Shown: piece after piece, positions 35,118 to 42,938 of the stretch
Numbering within the stretch: the first letter of the stretch is position 1
Layout: every line of letters begins with the position of its first letter
Assembly: GCA_023387965.1 (NCBI GenBank)
Contig: JAEWHE010000042.1
Coordinates: 62,001-126,000 of the forward strand
Direction of reading: 5' to 3'
Length of the DNA stretch: 64,000 nt
Source: Bacteroidota bacterium
Lineage (GTDB): Bacteria; Bacteroidota; Bacteroidia; Flavobacteriales; Flavobacteriaceae
The notes under the pieces: generated by a model
The model's input: the letters and a program-made list of their open reading frames with translations, nothing else
The model's database searches: none
Told to the model about the DNA's origin: nothing
Program-made: the position numbers and the translations under genes

Positions 35118-35612
35118 TTACGGGTTCAATATTTTTTTTAATTTTCCCTTAATCCTGTTCATTTTCACTCGAGCATTCACTTCGCTAATCCCCAAAGTTT
35201 CCGCAATTTCCTCATAATCCTTATCTTCCAAGTACATAAAAACCAGCGCTTTTTCAATGTCATTTAATTGATAAACAGCCTTGTACAACAATTTAATTTG
35301 TTCCTCCTCCTCATAATCATACTCTTCCTGCTTCACAAAATGTTTCGCCGTGTCAAACTCCATCGTGCTAACCGTTCGCGTACTTTTTCGATACAACGTA
35401 ATCGCCGTATTCAACGCCACACGATAAGCCCAAGTCGAAAATTTTGCATCACCACGAAACTTCGGAAAAGCCTTCCACAACTGAATTGTAATCTCCTGAA
35501 ACAGATCATTATGGGCGTCTTCCCCCGAAGTATAAAGTCGGCAAATCTTATGGATAATATTCTGATTATCCTTCAATTGCTTCACAAAAGACTGTTCTAA
35601 ACTCTGTTCCAT
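35118..35612 (-). CDS. RNA polymerase sigma factor, ECF type
   Basis: The protein has 164 residues from ATG 35612. Region 2 is IIHKICRLYTSGEDAHNDLF then QEITIQLWKAFPKFRGDAKF; region 4 is LYKAVYQLNDIEKALVFMYL then EDKDYEEIAETLGISEVNAR. This is the layout of extracytoplasmic-function sigma factors, which direct RNA polymerase to stress or transport promoters. A 26-residue longer start at 35690 is possible but the extension (MSKRLASEKNF) has no family similarity. The neighbouring membrane protein may control it. Confidence 0.88.
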   Translation of the reverse strand: MEQSLEQSFVKQLKDNQNIIHKICRLYTSGEDAHNDLFQEITIQLWKAFPKFRGDAKFSTWAYRVALNTAITLYRKSTRTVSTMEFDTAKHFVKQEEYDYEEEEQIKLLYKAVYQLNDIEKALVFMYLEDKDYEEIAETLGISEVNARVKMNRIKGKLKKILNP

Positions 35613-35697
35613 TACCACATTAGTTAACCAATTTTTCAAAACGTTACAAATTACATCAAAATTTTTTTCAGAAGCCAATCGCTTAGACATTTTTTTA

Positions 35698-35842
35698 TCC
35701 CGAAGCTTCGGGACATTTTCCCGCTTTCCGCTTCAATCTTTTTATCAATTACCTTGGTTTTCAACCCAAGGCAATCGACAAAAAGGATTTGCGCTTCAAT
35801 CGGGGCTATTAAGCAATCTTTTGGCTTTTTTTTAAACGCCAG
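35698..35842 (-). repeat. Hairpin element copy E
   Basis: On the minus strand the core (35718-35808) starts TAGCCCCGATTGAAGCG and ends GAAGCGGAAAGCGGGAA. The stem pairs AATC-C-TTTTTGTCGATTGCC with its partner ending AAAAAGATT over about 22 bases, with one unpaired C and several G-T pairs. The palindrome TCCCGAAGCTTCGGGA lies at its right end. Confidence 0.85.
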
Positions 35843-35926
35843 TCACCAAACTTTGTCGAAAAAACTTTTGTACATTGCATCTACAAAACACAAAACTAAA
35901 AGACTTTTATGAATTTATATGCCTTA

Positions 35927-35989
35927 TATGGTAATCAAGAAAATAAATATACTTGTCGATTTTTTTTTGACAAGATATTTTTTACCATA
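35927..35989. repeat. Nested inverted repeat upstream of ndh
   Basis: The outer arms are TATGGTAA and TTACCATA (35982-35989); the inner arms are CTTGTC and GACAAG around a GATTTTTTTTT loop. The rest of the 35691-36103 gap holds hairpin copy E and a 7-8-base periodic ATC tract at 36061-36094; no gene is visible. Confidence 0.55.
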
Positions 35990-36103
35990 ATAAAACCTAT
36001 ATGCTTAATAAGAATCAAACTTAATGTTTAAAAATCCACACGAATGCTAGAAATTTTTGAATCATTCAATTTTAAATCATTAAATCTTTCAATCCAAAAA
36101 CAA

Positions 36104-37408
36104 ATGAACATCCCTAACAGTAAACTCCCAAGAATTATCATCATCGGTGGCGGCTTCGCCGGAATTGCTTTAGCAAAAAAATTAAAACGCCAACCCGCTC
36201 AAGTTGTACTGTTAGACAAACACAATTATCACACATTTCAACCGCTTTTGTACCAAGTAGCAACTGGTGGTTTAGAAGCAGGTTCCATCGCATATCCCAT
36301 AAGAAAAGTAATTCACCACCACAAAAATTTTTATTTCCGTTTGTGTCACGTCAATGAAATCGACACACAGAATAAGAAAATAATCGCCGATATTGGCGAA
36401 CTCACGTACGATTATCTCGTGATTGCCACAGGTTCTAAAACCAATTATTTTGGCAACAAAGAAATCGAACGAAACAGCATTGCCATGAAAACCATTCCGC
36501 AATCGCTCAACATTCGCAGTTTAATTCTCGAAAATTTCGAACAAGCAACACTTTGTACAGATGAACATGAAAGAAACGCACTCATCAATTTTGTGTTAGT
36601 TGGTGGCGGACCAACGGGAGTCGAGCTTGCCGGAGCTTTAGCTGAGATGAAAAATGCCATTCTCCAAAAAGATTATCCTGATCTCGACATCAGCAAAATG
36701 CAAATCAACCTCATTCAAAGTGGCGATAGAATCCTCAACACCATGAGCGAAAAATCGTCAGCTGCTGCCGAAAAATATTTAATTAATTTAGGCATAAACG
36801 TTCTCAAAAACGTACGAGTTACCAGTTATGACGGTCGAAATATTACTACCAACACTTCTCTTTCGCTCGAAACCGCCACATTAATTTGGACAGCCGGAGT
36901 TCAAGGAGCAACCGTTAATGGATTGCCAGCTTCTGCCTTAATCGAAAAAGTGGAACGCATCAAAGTCAATCATTTCAACCAAGTTTTAGGCTTCGAAAAT
37001 ATTTTTGCCTTGGGCGATATTGCTTCCATGACCACCGAAGATTTTCCGCAAGGTCATCCGCAAATGGCGCAACCTGCCATTCAGCAAGGAAAACATTTAG
37101 GCGAAAATTTAGAAAGATTATTAAAAAACCAAGCCATGAAACCTTTCACTTACAATGACAAAGGTTCGATGGCAACAATTGGCAGAAACAAAGCCGTTGT
37201 CGATTTGCCTAAATACCATTTTCATGGTGTTTTTGCCTGGTTTGTCTGGATGTTTGTACACCTTTTTTCGTTAATTGGATTCAAGAACAAAGCCGTTGTG
37301 TTCCTCAATTGGCTATACAATTACATTCGTTTCGATCGCGAAGGAAGATTGATTATTCGTCCGTACAAAAAGAAAAATTTTACCAGTTTTACTTTTGATG
37401 AGATTTGA
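36104..37408 (+). CDS. ndh: Type II NADH dehydrogenase-like flavoprotein
   Basis: The protein has 434 residues. The FAD motif is IIGGGFAGIALAKKL, the NADH motif is LVGGGPTGVELAGALAEM, and ALGDIASM is the C-terminal FAD motif. PLLYQVATGGLEAGSIAYPIR is typical of NDH-2. A C-terminal amphipathic and hydrophobic region (HLFSLIGFKNKAVVFLNWLY) would anchor it to the inner membrane. It oxidises NADH and reduces quinone without proton pumping. ATG 36104 (MNIPNSKLPR) is chosen since the preceding 20 residues lack family similarity. Confidence 0.92.
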   Translation: MNIPNSKLPRIIIIGGGFAGIALAKKLKRQPAQVVLLDKHNYHTFQPLLYQVATGGLEAGSIAYPIRKVIHHHKNFYFRLCHVNEIDTQNKKIIADIGELTYDYLVIATGSKTNYFGNKEIERNSIAMKTIPQSLNIRSLILENFEQATLCTDEHERNALINFVLVGGGPTGVELAGALAEMKNAILQKDYPDLDISKMQINLIQSGDRILNTMSEKSSAAAEKYLINLGINVLKNVRVTSYDGRNITTNTSLSLETATLIWTAGVQGATVNGLPASALIEKVERIKVNHFNQVLGFENIFALGDIASMTTEDFPQGHPQMAQPAIQQGKHLGENLERLLKNQAMKPFTYNDKGSMATIGRNKAVVDLPKYHFHGVFAWFVWMFVHLFSLIGFKNKAVVFLNWLYNYIRFDREGRLIIRPYKKKNFTSFTFDEI

Positions 37409-37420
37409 TTAACATGTTAT

Positions 37421-37477
37421 AGATTAGACATTAGGCAGAAGTTTATAATTAAAAGACTTTTGCCTTTTGCCTATTCA
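37421..37477. repeat. Short heptamer-periodic tract
   Basis: TTAGACA, TTAGGCA and later CTTTTGC, CTTTTGC, CTATTCA follow with 7-base spacing between ndh and the convergent DUF3810 gene. Confidence 0.5.
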
Positions 37478-38556
37478 ACTCTTTCTTTTCCTTTATAATA
37501 CCCCATCATCAATCCTACAAATTTGTTATAACTTTCTAATCCGTCTTTTTGCTGATTGGCTTTTAAAAATTTATCGTAAAAAAAGTGAAAAAAGGTATCA
37601 ATCGGCGTTTGGTAATTATCCCAAAAATCGCGTGTTTCCTGAAAGTTTTTTAAAATTCCCGGATTGATTAGTGGCAAAAATTCTTCACTTTTTCCTTCTC
37701 CAAATCGTTCCAAATTTGCCAAACAATACTTTAAAGCATACGAATAACCTGAGTATCGAAAGTAAATATTTTCGTTTTCAATCGAAGCCAAAAAGCCTAT
37801 AAAATTCGCCTCACTTTCTGAAGCATAACCCAATTGATGCGCCATTTCGTGAGTAGAAGTAGTGGGGAAATTATATTTTGGAATTTTATAATTCACCTGA
37901 GCTTCATTGGTAAAAGGATTCAAATAACCGCCAAAACCCATATAAGTCAACGGTAAACTCACCAGAGAATTTTTCACGCTCGGAATTTTATATTTAAAGT
38001 AAGAATATTGTTGCGATAAATTTTTATAACCACTAATCGATTGCTCATAAATCATTTTTTCCGTAATAGGATTTTCGATCTTTTGCAAACTATCGGTTGT
38101 AATTTTTAAGTGAATTTCATTGGTTTTGTCGATCAATTTTTTGGTAAAAGCCATTAATTCTGCTTCGGTGTATTCTTTGTCTAATTGCATTTTTTCAAAC
38201 AATGGCAATCGGTAATAATTCATTCCCCAGAGCAAATGAAACAAAAAATATATAACTGAAATACAACTTGTTAACTTCAAAAAAAATGATTTCCAATATA
38301 ATTTCCAAGCGGTTTTACTGAAAATATTTTTTCTGTTTTTAAAAATGTATTTTATTGCTAAAACAATTAAAATCAGGTAAATAACATCGCCAATTGAAAA
38401 AGGAATTTTGCCAAAAAAAGTGCGGGAAATTTTTGAAATCCACAAATAAATTCCGTTGCTGTAATAAGTTTCAATTGCTTCGGGAAACTGTGCTAAAACT
38501 TTCACCAAAATTATTTGAATGACTAAAAAAATCGGTAAAATGTATTTGCGTTGCAT
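37471..38556 (-). CDS. DUF3810 membrane metalloprotease-like protein
   Basis: The protein has 361 residues. Three hydrophobic segments lie in the first 110 residues (ILPIFLVIQIILVKVLAQFP and LIVLAIKYIF). The soluble part contains STHEMAHQLGYASESEANFI, which has the HExxH zinc motif with a downstream Glu (ESEANF), the DUF3810 hallmark. A membrane-anchored zinc peptidase is plausible but unproven. The gene is divergent from the 2Fe-2S protein gene. Confidence 0.87.
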   Translation of the reverse strand: MQRKYILPIFLVIQIILVKVLAQFPEAIETYYSNGIYLWISKISRTFFGKIPFSIGDVIYLILIVLAIKYIFKNRKNIFSKTAWKLYWKSFFLKLTSCISVIYFLFHLLWGMNYYRLPLFEKMQLDKEYTEAELMAFTKKLIDKTNEIHLKITTDSLQKIENPITEKMIYEQSISGYKNLSQQYSYFKYKIPSVKNSLVSLPLTYMGFGGYLNPFTNEAQVNYKIPKYNFPTTSTHEMAHQLGYASESEANFIGFLASIENENIYFRYSGYSYALKYCLANLERFGEGKSEEFLPLINPGILKNFQETRDFWDNYQTPIDTFFHFFYDKFLKANQQKDGLESYNKFVGLMMGYYKGKERVE

Positions 38557-38607
38557 TGTTTTTGAGATAAAGAATAAATACTATCTGCTCAATCGTCTTG
38601 TATTTTG

Positions 38608-38615
38608 TAACTTTG
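38608..38615 (+). promoter_or_regulatory. -7 box of 2Fe-2S protein gene
   Basis: TAACTTTG fits TAnnTTTG. An ATG at 38617 would be upstream of the inferred transcript start, so the next ATG at 38635 is used. Confidence 0.65.
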
Positions 38616-38634
38616 TATGGCAAAATTTAGCAAG

Positions 38635-38913
38635 ATGAAAAAACTGGACGTTCCTTCAAAAGTAGTGCTCTTTTGTGATGGAAGCAAATGTGGAAAGGAA
38701 AACAAACAAAACCGGAAAATTTTTAAATCTATTTTGAAAGAAACCGGTATGAAAAAAGAAATTATGCTCCAAAAAATGTATTGTACGGACAATTGTAAAT
38801 GTGCTCCTGTTATTGCTTTGCAGCCACAGAATCTGTGGTTTGGAGAAGTTTCTGAACGAAATATTGAAAAAATTTTTAGCGAATATTTAATAGAAAACCA
38901 TCATAAAGAATGA
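38635..38913 (+). CDS. (2Fe-2S) ferredoxin-like thioredoxin-fold protein
   Basis: This 92-residue protein begins MKKLDVPSKVVLFCDGSKCG and has four or five cysteines in the pattern CDGSKC, then CTDNCKCAPVIALQPQNLWF. This matches the thioredoxin-like [2Fe-2S] ferredoxin family (as in NuoE). It is a probable electron carrier or regulatory cluster protein. Its stop overlaps the pepD start in ATGA, implying coupled translation, which is an odd pairing for a dipeptidase. Confidence 0.83.
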   Translation: MKKLDVPSKVVLFCDGSKCGKENKQNRKIFKSILKETGMKKEIMLQKMYCTDNCKCAPVIALQPQNLWFGEVSERNIEKIFSEYLIENHHKE

Positions 38914-40376
38914 ATCAAGAAATAAGAAACCTTGAGCCAAAACAACTTTGGAATAAATTTGCCGATTTAAATGCGGTTCCTCGTCCTTCAAAAAAAGAGG
39001 AAAGAGTGATTGCATTTATGAAAGATTTCGGGAAAAACCTTGGATTAGAAACCATTGAAGATGAAGTCGGTAACGTAATCATCAAAAAACCAGCAACTTC
39101 CGGAATGGAAAACCGCAAAACCATCGTGATGCAATCGCATTTGGATATGGTTCATCAAAAAAATAATGACACAATTTTCGACTTTGACAAACAAGGAATT
39201 GAGATGTTTGTTGATGGCGATTGGGTTCGTGCAAAAGGAACTACTCTTGGTGCCGATAACGGTCTCGGTGTTGCGACGATCATGGCTATTTTGGAGTCGA
39301 AAGACATTCCGCATCCCGCAATTGAAGCACTATTTACGATTGACGAAGAAACCGGAATGACAGGTGCAATGGGATTAAAAGGCGGTTTGCTTTCGGGCGA
39401 AATTTTACTAAATCTCGATACCGAAGAAGACGACGAAATTGACATCGGTTGTGCCGGAGGCGTTGATGTTACGGCAACTGCGGAATACGACGAAGAAGAA
39501 ACGCCAGAAGGTTCGGTTGGTTACCAAATTACCGTAAAAGGTTTAAACGGTGGACATTCAGGGATGGATATCGACAAAGGCTTGGGTAACGCAAACAAAA
39601 TCATGAACCGACTTTTATTTGACGGTTTTGATAATTTTGGATTGCAAATATCTGAAATTCAAGGCGGCAGTTTACGCAATGCAATTCCTCGAGAAAGCGT
39701 GGCGAAAGTAATTATTGCTGAAGTTTACGACGAAGCATTTGTTTTTGACATGCAAGAAATTGTAAATGAAATCAAAACTGAATTCAAAACCACAGAACCA
39801 AAACTTGAAATTACCTTCGAAAAATTAAGCGAAGCTCCTAAAAAAGTGATGCCAACTGCAGCGCAATTTTATTTTGTAAGAGCAATGTACACGGCTCATA
39901 ACGGTGTTTACCGCGTGAGTCCGGATTTTGCCGATTTGGTAGAAACTTCTAATAATATCGCAAAAGTAACCGTAGGTTCTGGAAAATTGTCGGTACAATG
40001 TTTAACGCGTTCGTCAGTTGAAAGTTCAAAATTTGATTTGGCAAATTCACTTCGTTCAGCGTTTGAATTGATGGGTTGCGAAGTGGAATTTTCAGGATCT
40101 TATCCTGGTTGGACACCAAATGCAAACTCGGAAATTCTTGAGGTTTTAAAAGATATTTATCAAAAGCAAAACAATTCAACGCCAAATGTTGTGGCTTGTC
40201 ATGCAGGTTTAGAGTGCGGAATTTTAGGAACCAATTATCCGGAAATGGACATGATTTCTTTTGGACCAACCATCAAAGGAGCTCATAGTCCGGATGAAAG
40301 AGCGAGCATTTCTTCGGCACAAAAATATTGGAAATTCGTGTTGGAAATCCTCGAAAATATTCCTTCAAAAAATTAA
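38910..40376 (+). CDS. pepD: Aminoacyl-histidine dipeptidase (M20 family)
   Basis: The protein has 488 residues. M20/PepD metal-site motifs are MQSHLDMVHQKNNDT, KGTTLGADNGLGVATIMAIL, FTIDEETGMTGAMGLKG and NLDTEEDDEIDIGCAGG. The middle dimerisation domain and the C-terminal HAGLECGILGTNYPEMDMIS complete the site. It is a cytosolic zinc dipeptidase with broad specificity, including Xaa-His substrates such as carnosine. Its ATG overlaps the preceding ferredoxin-like gene. Confidence 0.95.
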   Translation: MNQEIRNLEPKQLWNKFADLNAVPRPSKKEERVIAFMKDFGKNLGLETIEDEVGNVIIKKPATSGMENRKTIVMQSHLDMVHQKNNDTIFDFDKQGIEMFVDGDWVRAKGTTLGADNGLGVATIMAILESKDIPHPAIEALFTIDEETGMTGAMGLKGGLLSGEILLNLDTEEDDEIDIGCAGGVDVTATAEYDEEETPEGSVGYQITVKGLNGGHSGMDIDKGLGNANKIMNRLLFDGFDNFGLQISEIQGGSLRNAIPRESVAKVIIAEVYDEAFVFDMQEIVNEIKTEFKTTEPKLEITFEKLSEAPKKVMPTAAQFYFVRAMYTAHNGVYRVSPDFADLVETSNNIAKVTVGSGKLSVQCLTRSSVESSKFDLANSLRSAFELMGCEVEFSGSYPGWTPNANSEILEVLKDIYQKQNNSTPNVVACHAGLECGILGTNYPEMDMISFGPTIKGAHSPDERASISSAQKYWKFVLEILENIPSKN

Positions 40377-40441
40377 TAAATGTTTCATTGCCACAGCGAA
40401 TTTATTTTTTCTGTGGCATTTTTTTTCAAAATCTTCCCAAA

Positions 40442-41215
40442 ATGAATTCAAAAGAACAAAAACTCGAAGCCTTTGGCAGATTGCTTGATATTATGGATGA
40501 TTTGCGCGAGAAATGTCCGTGGGACAAAAAGCAGACTTTGCAGTCTTTGCGCCATCTCACCATTGAAGAAACCTATGAATTAGGCGATGCCATTTTGGAT
40601 AATAATTTGCAAGAAATCAAAAAAGAATTAGGCGATATTTTGTTGCATATTGTTTTTTATGCCAAAATCGGAAGCGAAACCGAAAGCTTTGATATTGCTG
40701 ACGTTTGTAACGAAATTTGCGAAAAACTTATTCACCGTCATCCGCATATTTATGGTGATGTAGAAGTGAAAGATGAGGAAGAAGTGAAGCAAAATTGGGA
40801 AAAATTAAAATTAAAAGAAGGAAAAAAATCAGTTTTAGAAGGCGTTCCGCAAAGTCTTCCGGCTTTGGTAAAAGCTTCCCGAATTCAGGATAAGGTAAAA
40901 GGCGTGGGATTTGATTGGGAAGAACCAGAGCAAGTTTGGGAAAAAGTGGAAGAAGAATTAGCGGAATTTAAGGTGGAAATTGAAAACGCCAATCAGGATA
41001 AAATTGAATCGGAATTTGGCGATGTGCTTTTTTCTTTAATCAATTATGCCCGTTTTTTAAAGATAAATCCTGAAGACGCGCTCGAAAGAACCAATAAAAA
41101 ATTCATCAAAAGATTTCAATATTTGGAACAAAAAGCGAGTCAATCCGGTAAACAATTAAGCGAAATGACGCTTGCCGAAATGGATGTTTATTGGAACGAA
41201 GCTAAAAAATTGTAA
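40442..41215 (+). CDS. mazG: Nucleoside triphosphate pyrophosphohydrolase MazG
   Basis: The protein has 257 residues. Two MazG-type domains are present: the first with CPWDKKQTLQSLRHLTIEET and EIKKELGDILLHIVFYAKIG, the second with ELAEFKVEIENA and IESEFGDVLFSLINYARFLK. These acidic EExxE/ExxD helices bind Mg2+ and hydrolyse NTPs to NMP and PPi, limiting damaged nucleotides or ppGpp-related signals. ATG 40442 gives the family start. Confidence 0.94.
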   Translation: MNSKEQKLEAFGRLLDIMDDLREKCPWDKKQTLQSLRHLTIEETYELGDAILDNNLQEIKKELGDILLHIVFYAKIGSETESFDIADVCNEICEKLIHRHPHIYGDVEVKDEEEVKQNWEKLKLKEGKKSVLEGVPQSLPALVKASRIQDKVKGVGFDWEEPEQVWEKVEEELAEFKVEIENANQDKIESEFGDVLFSLINYARFLKINPEDALERTNKKFIKRFQYLEQKASQSGKQLSEMTLAEMDVYWNEAKKL

Positions 41216-41216
41216 T

Positions 41217-41250
41217 AAAAAAAAGGTCTTACTATCTGAGACCTTTTTTT
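41217..41250. terminator. Bidirectional terminator
   Basis: AAAAAAGGTCT and AGACCTTTTTT arms serve the convergent mazG and GIN-domain genes. Confidence 0.85.
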
Positions 41251-41276
41251 ATAAATAATCGATTTTCTTAATTAAA

Positions 41277-42110
41277 CTACCGTACCGTTTTTTTCATCAA
41301 AACAGCATTGTCACTAAATTTAACCAAATCAATTTTGGGTTCTCCAAAAATTTGCAATTCAGATTTCCCAGAAGCATTAATCGTGGCATTGGTATTCACA
41401 AAAATGTTGCCTGAAGCATAACTTTCTGAAGTGATATCAGCGGTTTGAGCGGTAAGATTTTTTCCTGTAAAATTAGCGTTGTTGTCTAAACGAAGTTTTA
41501 AATCTACCGCGTCACCTTCAATGTTGGCAGTTGATTTTTGGTACATATCAAACTTAAGCGTTTGTGCGGAAATTAGGGCTTTCATGCTACTATTCTTGCT
41601 CAACTCAACAGCGGCAATTTCGGCTTTGGCATTAAGTTCCAGCTTGGATTTATCATTTGCAAAAACGGTAAACAATCTCGATTTTACGTTGAGAAAAAGT
41701 TTGACATAATCGAAAGTTTTAAAGGTAATGTTGTCCAAATTTAGTTCGGACAAAGCACTAACCGTTACCTCATCTTTTGCTGTAATCAACTTCAAATCAT
41801 CAGTATAAATTACCTTGATACTCAGTTTTTTAAAGCTTGTAGCTTTTTTATTGGTTGAAAGATGAAGCGTTCCCGCGGTAACTTCTGCCACAATAATTTC
41901 GTGTAAATTATCATCAGCTTCAATTTCTAAAGCTGGCGTAGTTCCTTTTTCCAGAAAAATTTCGAAGTTGTCTGTAACCTGAATATTCTCGAACGACTGT
42001 ACTTCCTTCGGCTCGATGGTTACGGTCTTAGTCCCTTTAATTTTTTCTTTGTTTTGAGCAATTGCGAGGGTTGAGATAAAAAATACGGTAATGAGTAAAA
42101 ATTTTTTCAT
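41277..42110 (-). CDS. Secreted DUF2807 (GIN domain) protein
   Basis: The protein has 277 residues from ATG 42110. It begins with a signal peptide (MKKFLLITVFFISTLAIAQ). The rest is a GIN-type right-handed beta-helix-like domain with repeated short strands, starting VQSFENIQVTDNFEIFLEKG and including ALEIEADDNLHEIIV. Such proteins are thought to bind carbohydrate or other surface ligands; the function is unproven. It is separated from the second GIN gene by a terminator, so it is probably its own unit. Confidence 0.85.
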   Translation of the reverse strand: MKKFLLITVFFISTLAIAQNKEKIKGTKTVTIEPKEVQSFENIQVTDNFEIFLEKGTTPALEIEADDNLHEIIVAEVTAGTLHLSTNKKATSFKKLSIKVIYTDDLKLITAKDEVTVSALSELNLDNITFKTFDYVKLFLNVKSRLFTVFANDKSKLELNAKAEIAAVELSKNSSMKALISAQTLKFDMYQKSTANIEGDAVDLKLRLDNNANFTGKNLTAQTADITSESYASGNIFVNTNATINASGKSELQIFGEPKIDLVKFSDNAVLMKKTVR

Positions 42111-42176
42111 TCGGAGACTTGTTTTCACAAATATAAAAAAACGCGGAAACTGAGCGAATTTTACCTTTTGTTTTTA

Positions 42177-42209
42177 TGCAAAAAAAAATCCCGGCTAAAA
42201 AACCGGGAT
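42177..42209 (-). terminator. Rho-independent terminator of GIN lipoprotein gene
   Basis: ATCCCGG and CCGGGAT arms with a T-run on the minus strand, directly after the stop. Confidence 0.88.
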
Positions 42210-42214
42210 AATTT

Positions 42215-42934
42215 TTATTTCTGCGAAACACTTCCGCCGGAACTTTCCGACTTTTCGATGTTAACTGGTTTTCCGGAAAAATCTACCGAAGCTCCGCTTG
42301 AAGCATCAGCTTTTAATTTTTTCAATGCCTGAACATCTATCGAACTTCCGCTTGAAGCAGTTGCCTTAACTTCGTTAGCCACTAAATTTAGCGCATCAAT
42401 TGAACTTCCGCTTGACGAATCAAAATCAGCATTTAAAGCTTTTCCCGAAATTTCAATGGTACTTCCGCTGCTGCTTTCGGCTCTTAATTTATGAGCTTCC
42501 ACTTCAGTTTCAATATTACCTCCGCTTGATGTTTCTAATACTAAATCTTCAGAAATAAGCAACGATTTTCCATTAATTTTAGAAGCACTTGTGGATTTTA
42601 AATAGGAAACTTCAGGAATTTTTACGTGAACAATCATTGTGGCGTTTCTCAAACTGTTAAACGATGTTGAAATTTCCAAAGTTCCATTCACCACTTTGGT
42701 ATGGATTTGGTCTTTGATGTTATCGTCAGCTTCTACCACAACTTCTTGTGTTTCGGCTTGTTCAATCATCACTTTAATACCGCTTGAAACATCTACTCCG
42801 GTAAATTTTTCAACCGTTCTGGTATCTTTCACAATGTTTCCGCTTCCTTGAATTGATTCTCGACAAGAGTTAAAAAACAGCGCAAACATAATTGCTACTA
42901 AAAATTTTAAGAGGTAAACTATAATTCGTGCCAT
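42215..42934 (-). CDS. DUF2807 (GIN domain) lipoprotein
   Basis: The protein has 239 residues. The signal ends in the lipobox LFFNSC, giving a lipidated Cys near residue 24. The GIN domain starts EKFTGVDVSSGIKVMIEQAE and is followed by a ladder of Ser/Gly turns (SSGGNIE, SSSGSTIE, SSSGSSIDA, ASSGSSIDV, ASSGASVDF, ESSGGSV) about 14-22 residues apart, as in a beta-helix. It lies four bases after the PspC-domain gene and is probably the last gene of the PadR-PspC operon. Confidence 0.87.
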   Translation of the reverse strand: MARIIVYLLKFLVAIMFALFFNSCRESIQGSGNIVKDTRTVEKFTGVDVSSGIKVMIEQAETQEVVVEADDNIKDQIHTKVVNGTLEISTSFNSLRNATMIVHVKIPEVSYLKSTSASKINGKSLLISEDLVLETSSGGNIETEVEAHKLRAESSSGSTIEISGKALNADFDSSSGSSIDALNLVANEVKATASSGSSIDVQALKKLKADASSGASVDFSGKPVNIEKSESSGGSVSQK

Positions 42935-42938
42935 AACT

